DNA from: Hyphomonadaceae bacterium UBA5336
GTDB lineage: Bacteria > Pseudomonadota > Alphaproteobacteria > Caulobacterales > Hyphomonadaceae
DNA: 64,000 nucleotides
Assembly: GCA_002408125.1 (NCBI GenBank)
Contig: DHQO01000042.1
Location: 62,001 to 126,000, forward strand
Reading direction: 5' to 3'
The notes beneath the pieces are model-generated. The model was given only the letters and a program-made list of their open reading frames with translations. It was not told where the DNA came from and did no database searches. A program made the position numbers and the translations under genes. Shown piece after piece: positions 17,283-24,216 of the stretch; positions within the stretch are counted from its first letter, which is position 1, and each line of letters starts with the position of its first letter.

Positions 17283-17390
17283 CCTCCCATCCTGCGTAAA
17301 CCGTCCCGAGTTTCGCAAGTTTTTGCAAATCTAACCAAACACGCTTTCCCGGAACTCGCAAGATAAAATCGCCCGTCGCGGCCTATATCA

Positions 17391-17407
17391 CCTGCAATTA
17401 TTGCAGG
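17391..17407. promoter_or_regulatory. Perfect palindrome in the divergent amylase promoter region
   Basis: CCTGCAATTATTGCAGG is a perfect 8+1+8 inverted repeat between two divergent GH13 genes. Similar half-sites occur nearby: TCGCAAG at about 17313 and 17356, TTGCAAA at about 17323 and the palindrome CTTGCAAG at 17457-17464. The cluster looks like binding sites for one regulator, possibly the LacI-family protein of the operon; that link is inference. Confidence 0.5.
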
Positions 17408-17538
17408 TTGCGATTATGGACAGTGCTCCCGCGGCCTAAGCGTCTTAAAAAAGTGACTTGCAAGAAATTGCATATTGTTGCTGTTGTTGGCTCAGGATTA
17501 CGACCGAGAACAGGTTCGAACCCGGGAGGACTGGCATC

Positions 17539-17960
17539 ATGCCCGCACAACACACATCGCTCAGATCCAGCTTTGCCGCGCTGGCCGCAGCCCTGCTCAC
17601 CGGCTGCACCACGGCGCTCGCAACACCGCAGGCCCAGCCGGAACCGCCTGGCACGGCTGCACCCTCGCCCGTCCCGATCGAGCGCGCCGGAAGGCGAGAT
17701 CCCGATGAGGGACTGGTCATCGCCGCTGTCACGGAAACCTCCGCCGACGAAACATGGGAACAGCCCTGGCGAGCGCGCCGGCTGGTGCGTGACCAGCACA
17801 ATGAACTGCTCATTTCCCTGCACAGACCGTGCAGTTCGGCGACGGCCCGCACCTTGGCCGCTGGCAGGAGGTTTTCACCGGCGAACCCATCGTGTTTGAT
17901 GGCGATAACACTCTGACCTTGCCGGCCTGGGGGTATCGGGTGTACCGCACAGTGAGTTGA
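17539..17960 (+). pseudogene. Relic of a secreted GH13 amylase
   Basis: The frame opens at ATG 17539 after GGGAGGA with a lipoprotein signal (SSFAALAAALLTGC). After about 85 codons the frame reads LVRDQHNELLISL, but the homologous continuation is in a different frame: TVQFGDGPHLGRWQEVF, then LTLPAWGYRVYRTV, stopping at TGA 17958-17960. That tail resembles the C-terminal beta domain of amylases. So the catalytic barrel is missing and a frameshift near 17820 separates the halves. It is divergent to the other damaged amylase and ends just before eda. The family call rests on the tail and context. Confidence 0.55.
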
Positions 17961-17977
17961 CGCAAGGGGAGATTCCC

Positions 17978-18622
17978 ATGGACTGGAACCGCATTCTAAC
18001 AGCCCTCGACGCCTGTCCGATTGTCCCGGTTCTTTCCATCCCCGAAGCAGAGCATGCCGAGCCGCTGGCCCGCGCGCTCGCCGATGGCGGCATCACCGTC
18101 AGCGAGATCACGCTGCGCACGCCGGCCGGCCTCGGCGCCATCGGCACCTTCAAGAAAGCCTGCCCCGACATGGTGGTCGGCGCGGGCACCATCCTCAGCG
18201 CGGCCGATCTCGACACCGCCGTGGAAGCCGGCGCGGAGTTCATCGTCTCGCCCGGCTTTGACAGCGCGCTGCTGGAACGCCTGGCAGCCTGCACCGTGCC
18301 CGTGCTGCCGGGCGTCGCGACGGCTGGCGAGGCCATGGCCGCGCGGGCCGCTGGTATCATGCGGGTCAAGCTCTTCCCGGCGAGCCTTGCCGGCGGCGCG
18401 CCGATGATCAAGGCGCTGGGCGCCCCGATCCAGGATATGGGCTTCATGCCCACCGGCGGGGTGACGCTGGACAATCTCGCCGACTATCTCTCCCTGCCGA
18501 ATGTCTATGCCGTGGGCGGGACATGGATCGCCAAGCCCGAGCATCTGGTGGCCGGCGACTGGGCCGGCATCGCCGAGCGCGCGAGCCAGGCCCTGGCGGC
18601 TGCGAAAGCGATCCGTCCGTGA
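17978..18622 (+). CDS. eda: KDPG/KHG aldolase
   Basis: The 214-residue class I aldolase splits 2-keto-3-deoxy-6-phosphogluconate into pyruvate and glyceraldehyde 3-phosphate, completing the Entner-Doudoroff pathway started by zwf, pgl and edd. The Schiff-base Lys131 lies in RVKLFPAS, with Glu43 and Arg47 in SEITLRTP and the phosphate loop in MPTGGVTLDN. The ATG at 17978 has AAGGGGAGA about 6 bases upstream and gives the normal length. It starts 18 bases after the amylase relic and may have used its promoter. Confidence 0.95.
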   Translation: MDWNRILTALDACPIVPVLSIPEAEHAEPLARALADGGITVSEITLRTPAGLGAIGTFKKACPDMVVGAGTILSAADLDTAVEAGAEFIVSPGFDSALLERLAACTVPVLPGVATAGEAMAARAAGIMRVKLFPASLAGGAPMIKALGAPIQDMGFMPTGGVTLDNLADYLSLPNVYAVGGTWIAKPEHLVAGDWAGIAERASQALAAAKAIRP

Positions 18623-18658
18623 CTTGACGCCGGCACGCAGCTGGCGCACGCGAAGCCC

Positions 18659-20206
18659 ATGAGCAACAGATCCCAACGCGCGGCGCTGACCGTCCGCAAT
18701 GCGACAGCGGCAGATATTCCCGCCATCATCTCGCTGTCGGCCCGCGCCTTTCCGGGCATGGGCGTCTATCCGCCCGGCATGCTGAAAGGCCATATCTCGA
18801 ACTTTCCCGAAGGCCAGTTCGTGGTGGAATATGAAGGCGACCTCGTTGGCTATGCCGCCAGTTTCCGCATCGGCGGAGACATCGCCCTGAAGCCCCATTC
18901 CTGGGACGAAATCACCGCGGGGGGCTATGCCTCGCGCCACGATCCCAATGGCGAGTGGCTCTACGGTATGGAAGTCTGTGTCGATCCGGATCGCCGGCGC
19001 CTGCGCATCGGCCAGCGGCTTTACGATGCGCGCCGGGAATATTGCGAGGCCGAATACCTCAAGGGTGTCGTCTTCGGCGGACGCATGCCCGGCTGGCGCA
19101 AGCGGAAGAAGGATTATCCCGATCCCTTCGACTATGTGCAGGCCGTGCGCGACAAGAAGGTCGTCGACCCGATCGTGAACTTCCACCTGCGTATGGGATT
19201 TGAACCCATCGGCATGCTCAAGAACTATATGCCCTATGATGCCGACAGCGGCGGCTGGGCGACGCATATGGTCTGGCGCAATCCTTATGCCGAGGAGCTG
19301 GAATCCAAGTCCACGCTGTCCCACGGCCAGAAGGAATCGGTGCGCGTCGCGACAGTGCAGTTCCAGCAGCGCATGATTTCCAGCTTTGACGAGTTCATCT
19401 CCAATATCGAGTATTTCGTCGACGTCACGGCCGATTATCGCTGCGACTTCGTGGTGTTCCCCGAGCTTTTCACCCTCCAGCTTCTCGCCCTCGAGCCCGA
19501 ACCGCTCAGCCCGTCCCAGTCCATCGAGGCGCTGACCGCCTATACACCCCGCTTTATCGACGCCATGCAGCAGATGGCGATCAGCTACAATATCAACATT
19601 ATCGGCGGCTCCCACCCGACCCGTACCGATGACGGCGAGATCCAGAATGTCGCCTATGTCTTCCTGCGCGACGGCTCGGTCCATTCTCAGGAAAAGATCC
19701 ACCCGACCCCGAATGAGCGCCACTGGTGGGCCATCCAGGGCGGCGACGAGATCAACACCATCCTCACCGATTGCGGGCCGATCGGCGTGCTGATCTGCTA
19801 TGACAGCGAGTTCCCGGAACTCTCGCGCCGGCTCGCCGATGAAGGCGCGCGCATCCTGTTCGTGCCGTTTTGCACCGACAATCGCCAGGGCTATCTGCGC
19901 GTGCGCTATTGCTGCCAGGCGCGCGCCATCGAAAACCAGCTCTATGTCGTCATGTCCGGCAATGTCGGCAACCTGCCGCGCGTGGAGAACATGGACATCC
20001 AGTATGCCCAGTCGGCCATTCTCACCCCCTGCGACTTCCCCTTTGCGCGCGATGGTATCGCGGCGGAAGCCAGCGAGAATGTCGAGACGGTGACCATCGC
20101 CGATCTCGACCTCACCGACCTCTCCTGGGCCCGCGCCCAGGGCACGGTGCAGAACCTGCGCGACCGCCGTTTCGATCTCTACAAGACCGTCTGGCGCGAC
20201 CAGTAG
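18659..20206 (+). CDS. GNAT acetyltransferase-nitrilase (carbon-nitrogen hydrolase) fusion
   Basis: A 515-residue two-domain protein. Residues about 10-210 are a GNAT-like acetyltransferase domain; residues about 228-510 are a nitrilase-superfamily domain with the complete triad Glu269 (FPELF), Lys346 (EKIHPTPNE) and Cys380 (LICYDSEFPE). This fusion is a known bacterial family, described in databases as bifunctional GNAT/carbon-nitrogen hydrolase; the substrate is not known to me. The ATG at 18659 follows the eda stop by about 36 bases on the same strand, so it may share the eda transcript. Confidence 0.92.
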   Translation: MSNRSQRAALTVRNATAADIPAIISLSARAFPGMGVYPPGMLKGHISNFPEGQFVVEYEGDLVGYAASFRIGGDIALKPHSWDEITAGGYASRHDPNGEWLYGMEVCVDPDRRRLRIGQRLYDARREYCEAEYLKGVVFGGRMPGWRKRKKDYPDPFDYVQAVRDKKVVDPIVNFHLRMGFEPIGMLKNYMPYDADSGGWATHMVWRNPYAEELESKSTLSHGQKESVRVATVQFQQRMISSFDEFISNIEYFVDVTADYRCDFVVFPELFTLQLLALEPEPLSPSQSIEALTAYTPRFIDAMQQMAISYNINIIGGSHPTRTDDGEIQNVAYVFLRDGSVHSQEKIHPTPNERHWWAIQGGDEINTILTDCGPIGVLICYDSEFPELSRRLADEGARILFVPFCTDNRQGYLRVRYCCQARAIENQLYVVMSGNVGNLPRVENMDIQYAQSAILTPCDFPFARDGIAAEASENVETVTIADLDLTDLSWARAQGTVQNLRDRRFDLYKTVWRDQ

Positions 20207-20341
20207 CGGCGTCCGCAGCGCGCAAGGCGCTGCGGCGGTTGCAACTGAAGCTGAGCCTTTCCTTCCGCCCTCCTCCGCAAAGGCGGGGACCATGAGCCGC
20301 TGTTTCGGCCGGGAGGTCCCGGTGGCGAGACGGATCCATGG

Positions 20342-20359
20342 CCCCCGCCTTCGCGGGGG
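20342..20359. repeat. Palindromic repeat element, copy 1
   Basis: CCCCCGC-CTTC-GCGGGGG, a 7-base perfect stem with a 4-base loop, preceded by a CCATG flank. It is the inverted version of the element at 21044-21061. It lies in the gap after the GNAT-nitrilase gene. Confidence 0.6.
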
Positions 20360-20377
20360 ATGGCGGTATTTTGGGGG

Positions 20378-20788
20378 CTAGCTGGTGTCGAGGATGGCAG
20401 GCGGGGACATGGAAATCACCAGGCCATGACGGGCGTGCCAGAGGCTTCCCCCCTCCGAGCGGCTCTGCCGCCAACCTCCCCCGTGAACGGGTGAGGATTC
20501 CCCGATCAGAAGGCCCTCCATCTCCCGCCCGGCCTTTGCCAGCACACCGCGCCAGCCCTCCTCCTCCACGCCATGCATATGGCGGTTGAAGGCCGCCCGC
20601 TGCGGGCTGAGATCCAGATACACGACATGGATCCAGCCATACCAGGTGATCTCGACCCGCATGCTGGCCCAGCCATGCCCCGCCTCGATCAGCTTGCCGG
20701 TCCAGGCCACGAAAGCGCGCAGGCTCAGCCACAGCACCGGCCAGAACAGCGGGTGCACCTTTGAGAAGGGATCGGCGAGCGGGTTCAT
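20378..20788 (-). CDS. Unknown protein
   Basis: A 136-residue frame. The first 90 residues look like a real folded domain rich in Trp and aromatic residues (PLFWPVLWLSLRAFVAW, then VEITWYGWIHVVYLDL) with one possible membrane-associated helix. The C-terminal 40 residues are rich in Gly, Ser and Pro and run into repeat-containing DNA, so the original end may have been altered. I recognise no family. The ATG at 20788 is used; an earlier in-frame ATG at 20830 adds 14 residues that look non-coding. It is isolated, flanked by palindromic repeats on both sides. Confidence 0.55.
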   Translation of the reverse strand: MNPLADPFSKVHPLFWPVLWLSLRAFVAWTGKLIEAGHGWASMRVEITWYGWIHVVYLDLSPQRAAFNRHMHGVEEEGWRGVLAKAGREMEGLLIGESSPVHGGGWRQSRSEGGSLWHARHGLVISMSPPAILDTS

Positions 20789-20835
20789 GCCCGAGAGTGT
20801 GCGGGCCGCGGCAAGTGGGTCGGATTTCAAGAGCC

Positions 20836-20864
20836 GACTCCCCGTGGCTTGACCACGGGGCCCA
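20836..20864 (+). repeat. Palindromic repeat, left arm of a 29-base inverted pair
   Basis: The core CCCCGTGG-CTTGA-CCACGGGG is itself a hairpin with an 8-base stem (20840-20860). The 29-base unit recurs exactly, as its reverse complement, at 20963-20991. Confidence 0.75.
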
Positions 20865-20962
20865 GCTCTGGACAGGGCGGCGGGAGAGATGGTGGCGCTG
20901 GAGCCGGGTGTCGCCGCCGGTACGCCTGTTTCACCTCATGGCACGGTATCGAGGGCAGGCGA

Positions 20963-20991
20963 TGGGCCCCGTGGTCAAGCCACGGGGAGTC
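20963..20991 (-). repeat. Palindromic repeat, right arm of a 29-base inverted pair
   Basis: Exact reverse complement of 20836-20864, with 98 bases between the copies, as in paired REP-type elements. The core hairpin is at 20967-20987. Confidence 0.75.
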
Positions 20992-21043
20992 GGGGCTGGT
21001 AGCCGCTGCCGGAAAAGAGCTACACGCCTCTCTCACCTCGCAT

Positions 21044-21061
21044 CCCCCGCGAAAGCGGGGG
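21044..21061. repeat. Palindromic repeat element, copy 2
   Basis: CCCCCGC-GAAA-GCGGGGG followed by TCCATGG. It matches the inverted form of the element at 20342-20359 with one loop difference. Confidence 0.6.
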
Positions 21062-21115
21062 TCCATGGGCCGGCCTCGCACCTGCCTCTCCCGGCCGGGA
21101 CAGCAGTCCATGTAT

Positions 21116-21131
21116 CCCCGCCTGCGCGGGG
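21116..21131. repeat. Palindromic repeat element, shorter variant
   Basis: CCCCGC-CTGC-GCGGGG, a 6-base stem with a 4-base loop. It is related to the neighbouring elements by its GC-rich arms. Confidence 0.5.
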
Positions 21132-21288
21132 ATCAGCAGCTCTGGGGGCAGGCAGCCTTGAGCTCGATCCATCGCAAAACGCAGTGAAGCGGGGATCAAA
21201 CAAGGACTTCAGCCCTACTTGCTGTTTCATGTGACGCGCGCAGCGAGGATACGGAGACAGGCAAAAACGCACAGCCCAGGCGTCCCCT

Positions 21289-22347
21289 CTAACCAGGCCG
21301 GGCGTCTGCCGCCCAGGGGATGGGCGGGGCCTCGCTCGGCAGCTCCGCCTTGGGATCCTTCATGAAGGCCAGCATGTCAGCCCAGACCGTTTCAGCCTGA
21401 AGATCGCGCAGCAGCATGTGATAGCCATTGGCGTAATAGGCGGTGCGCGCATGCGGTGGGAACGCCTTTGCGCTGCGCGCCATGGCAGCCGGCGGGATGA
21501 CGATGTCCTTGGCGCCATAGGTGATGAAGACCGGCACAGAAGGCGGGATCTTCCCGACACGGTCATGGGCGGTCTCCATCAGCGAAACCACGCCATGGAC
21601 CTGGTCGACCCGGTTGGCGCGCGTCATGTTGGGATTGGACCAGATATGGCGCAGCATCTCGATATTGTCGGTCGGTTCGATACGGATATAGCGCGGATTG
21701 GGCTTTACCACCCATCCCGGGCGCACGCGCGAGGACACCCAAAGGCTTGCCTTGTAGGAAAAGGGCAGCGCGCCCCAGCCGCGAAAGCCCGGTCCCGACA
21801 GCAGCAGCATGTCGGCGTCCGGCACATCGCGGCTGCCGAAGGCCGAGGCCGCGACCGCCCCGCCCATGGAGACGCCCACCACGGCGATCCTCGCGTCCGG
21901 ATGGCGCGCGCGTGCAAGCTTCACGGCCGTGCGCAGGTCCTCGCGCATCAGCTCCTCGTCCGGCCAGATGCCCTTGTTCGGCGAGCGCCCGAAGCCGCGC
22001 TGGTCATAGGCATAGGTGGTCACGCCATGCTCGGCCCACCAGGGCGCGGCGAGGTAAAAGGCCCCGGCCCAGTCATTCATGCCGTGCAGGCCGACAATCA
22101 CCACCTCCGGCGGCCCGTCCGCCTCCCAGACGGTCAGTCCCAGCTCGGCGCCATCGAAACTGATGAAGCGCTCGCCCTCCACGTCGAACTGCGGCGATAC
22201 AGGCATGTCCACCTCAAACTGTCCCTGTGTCAGCGGCGTGCAGCCGGGGATCGGCAGTGCCAGCAGGGCAATCAGAGACAGGAGCGTACCGATGCCCGCA
22301 AGGCCGGCAAGACCTCGCTTTCGAACCATGGATTGGCCTTGAGCCAT
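21289..22347 (-). CDS. Alpha/beta hydrolase lipoprotein, lysophospholipase/monoacylglycerol lipase-like
   Basis: A 352-residue protein with a lipoprotein signal (LLSLIALLALPIPGC), so probably envelope-anchored. The hydrolase core shows VGLHGMNDW, the nucleophile elbow GVSMGG, an acid-residue region FITYGAKDIVI and a late His in NGYHMLLRD, in the order typical of serine aminopeptidase/monoacylglycerol lipase proteins. The ATG at 22347 has GGAGGAA about 8 bases upstream. It overlaps the 3' end of the uracil-DNA glycosylase gene by 76 bases, so the pair is probably cotranscribed. The substrate is unknown. Confidence 0.88.
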   Translation of the reverse strand: MAQGQSMVRKRGLAGLAGIGTLLSLIALLALPIPGCTPLTQGQFEVDMPVSPQFDVEGERFISFDGAELGLTVWEADGPPEVVIVGLHGMNDWAGAFYLAAPWWAEHGVTTYAYDQRGFGRSPNKGIWPDEELMREDLRTAVKLARARHPDARIAVVGVSMGGAVAASAFGSRDVPDADMLLLSGPGFRGWGALPFSYKASLWVSSRVRPGWVVKPNPRYIRIEPTDNIEMLRHIWSNPNMTRANRVDQVHGVVSLMETAHDRVGKIPPSVPVFITYGAKDIVIPPAAMARSAKAFPPHARTAYYANGYHMLLRDLQAETVWADMLAFMKDPKAELPSEAPPIPWAADARPG

Positions 22348-22859
22348 GCATTGTTCCTCCAGCTTGGATGCGGTGTTGTGAACATGTAGTCACTGGCATA
22401 ATCCTTCCAGTGCAGGACTGTCTCCCGCAGCGACTTGCGATAGCGCGCGCCGAGATGCCAGCGCTGGGCATAGCTGCCGACCAGCAAGGTAACCGAGATA
22501 TTCGGCAGACGCGCAAGCAAGCCCTCGCGCCACTCCTTTGCACAACGCTTCATCGGCGGGATGTCTGCGCCCTTCCGGTCATAGCCGGGAAAGCAGAAGC
22601 CCATGGGCACGATGGCCACGCGGCTGGCATCGTAGAATTCCTCGTCCGTCACGCCCATCCAGTCACGCAGGCGCACGCCGGACGGGTCGTTGAACGGCTT
22701 TCCGGTGGTGTCGGCGAGGTTTCCCGGCGCCTGGCCCACCACCAGGACACGCGCGCTTTCATGCACCTGGAGGATCGGATTCGGGGCGTTGGGCATGTCC
22801 CCGGCGCACAGCCGGCAGGCTCTTATCTTTTCAACATAAGTTGCTAACCCGGCAGACAT
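22272..22859 (-). CDS. Uracil-DNA glycosylase family protein
   Basis: A 195-residue UDG-superfamily protein. VLVVGQAPGNLADTTGKPFNDPSG carries the glycosylase motif A, with GQAPG as in family 4/5-type enzymes, and TTPHPSWRNN carries the HPS motif. Only two Cys (CRLC) are near the N-terminus, so a full [4Fe-4S] set is not evident. The substrate could be uracil or another damaged base. The ATG at 22859 is chosen as the start of MSAGLATYVEKIRACRLC. The C-terminus lies inside the downstream lipoprotein gene. Confidence 0.85.
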   Translation of the reverse strand: MSAGLATYVEKIRACRLCAGDMPNAPNPILQVHESARVLVVGQAPGNLADTTGKPFNDPSGVRLRDWMGVTDEEFYDASRVAIVPMGFCFPGYDRKGADIPPMKRCAKEWREGLLARLPNISVTLLVGSYAQRWHLGARYRKSLRETVLHWKDYASDYMFTTPHPSWRNNAWLKANPWFESEVLPALRASVRSCL

Positions 22860-22904
22860 GGTGGTTAGCCTAGGACGAGGCATGCATCAGAAGAAGGGTC
22901 CTCC

Positions 22905-23240
22905 ATGAGTCGCGCTGTCATTCTTGTCCTGGCCATGCTGCCTGCCGCCTTCCCCGCCACCGCCCAGCAACAGGGGACGCCCGTGCAGTGGGAGCGCCCA
23001 CCCATTCCGGAATATCCCACCAGCGCCGCACAGCGCGGGCTGGAAGGCATCTGCCAGATCTCATTCAGCGTCCGGGAGACCGGCGAGCCCTACAACATAA
23101 ATGCCACCTGCACCGACAGCGTCTTCACCAGCGCAGCCACACGCGCCGTCGAGCGTGCCCGGGTCGCGCCGAAACTTGCGTATAGGTCGGCAGCCAGCCA
23201 GACGCCGCTTATGTATAGTGTGCAGTTCAGACTCGGATAA
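22905..23240 (+). CDS. TonB C-terminal-like periplasmic protein
   Basis: A 111-residue protein with a signal peptide (VILVLAMLPAAFPATAQQ). The rest, PIPEYPTSAAQRGLEGICQISFSVRETGEPYNINATC, follows the TonB C-terminal domain pattern of YPxxAxxxGxEGxCxxxFxVxxxG. There is no membrane anchor or proline spacer, so it is a soluble TonB-like domain rather than a complete energy transducer. It ends 13 bases before the pirin gene on the same strand. Confidence 0.82.
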   Translation: MSRAVILVLAMLPAAFPATAQQQGTPVQWERPPIPEYPTSAAQRGLEGICQISFSVRETGEPYNINATCTDSVFTSAATRAVERARVAPKLAYRSAASQTPLMYSVQFRLG

Positions 23241-23253
23241 AGGATCCCGCCCC

Positions 23254-24204
23254 ATGTCCAATGCGCCGAAATCCCATGATGATGACATCGAAGCCGTCGC
23301 CTCCGATTGCGAGTTTGTCGACCTGGTGATCCAGCCGCGCGTACGCGATCTTGGCGGCGGGTTCAGGGTGCGCCGCATCCTGCCCTTCCACAAGCGCCGC
23401 ATGGTGGGCCCGTTCATCTTCTTCGACCATTTCGGCCCGGTCGGCTATGCGCCCGGCGAGGGCTTCGATGTGCGCCCGCACCCGCATATCGGCCTTGCCA
23501 CCGTGACCTATCTGTTCGAGGGCGCGATTGCCCACAAGGACAATCTCGGCAGCGATCTGGTGATCCGCCCCGGCGCGGTGAACTGGATGACGGCCGGCAG
23601 GGGCATCGTGCACTCCGAACGCACCCCGCCGGAAGAGCGCGCGGCCGGACAGAACATGCACGGCATCCAGACCTGGGTCGCCCTGCCCGTCTCGCACGAA
23701 CAGTCCGAACCGGCTTTCGAGCATCACAGCGCCGATACGCTGCCGGTGTTTGAGCTTGGCGGCGCCAGCATGCGGCTGGTCGCCGGCGAAGCCTGGGGCC
23801 ATGTCTCCCCGGTACAGTTCCCGCATTCTATCTGGTATCTCGCCGGAGAGGCCCCAGACGGCGCGAGTTTCAACATCCCCGCCGATGCCGCACGCGAACG
23901 CGCAGTCTATGTCGCCGCAGGTGAGCTGAAGCTGGGTTCGGAAACCCTTGGCGAGGGCTGCATGGCGGTGCTGGCCGAGGATTGCGACGTGCCGCTGGTC
24001 GCTGCGCCCGGCACGCGTTTCCTGCTGGCCGGCGGCGCGCCGATGCCGGAAAAGCGCATTATCTACTGGAACCTCGTCGCCTCCGACCAGTCCCTCATCG
24101 ACAAGGGCAAGGCAGACTGGCAGGCCAGCATAGATGGCGGCTTCGACGACACTGTCTTCCGTCTGCCAGACGGGGAAACCGAATGGATCCCCGCGCCGGA
24201 ATGA
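23254..24204 (+). CDS. Pirin family protein
   Basis: A 316-residue bicupin of the pirin family, metal-binding proteins some of which act as quercetinases. RPHPHIGLATVTYLFEGAIAHKDNLGS and MTAGRGIVHSERTP are the conserved metal-binding cupin motifs. The ATG at 23254 is favoured because the open frame upstream overlaps the TonB-like gene. The cellular role is not evident from the neighbours. Confidence 0.92.
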   Translation: MSNAPKSHDDDIEAVASDCEFVDLVIQPRVRDLGGGFRVRRILPFHKRRMVGPFIFFDHFGPVGYAPGEGFDVRPHPHIGLATVTYLFEGAIAHKDNLGSDLVIRPGAVNWMTAGRGIVHSERTPPEERAAGQNMHGIQTWVALPVSHEQSEPAFEHHSADTLPVFELGGASMRLVAGEAWGHVSPVQFPHSIWYLAGEAPDGASFNIPADAARERAVYVAAGELKLGSETLGEGCMAVLAEDCDVPLVAAPGTRFLLAGGAPMPEKRIIYWNLVASDQSLIDKGKADWQASIDGGFDDTVFRLPDGETEWIPAPE

Positions 24205-24216
24205 GGGCATAATCCC

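Larger units (their letters stand above)
20789..21288. other. Non-coding gap rich in palindromic repeats
   Basis: About 500 bases without a supported gene. Open frames here are short, overlap each other and translate repeat sequence. It holds four GC-rich hairpins, listed separately, two of which are long inverted copies of each other. Nothing else recognisable is seen. Confidence 0.6.

Noticed and set aside
17510..17540. Sequence resembling a tRNA T-arm (GGTTCGAACCC)
   Set aside because: Only three of the five stem pairs form and no acceptor, D or anticodon arms are found around it.
17996..20293. Long minus-strand frame across eda and the GNAT-nitrilase gene (about 765 codons)
   Set aside because: It is antisense to two genes with strong motif support; the composition is that of a shadow frame.
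20849..21187. Plus-strand frame in the repeat-rich gap
   Set aside because: It runs through the palindromic repeats in both copies and has no coding features; the translation consists largely of repeat sequence.
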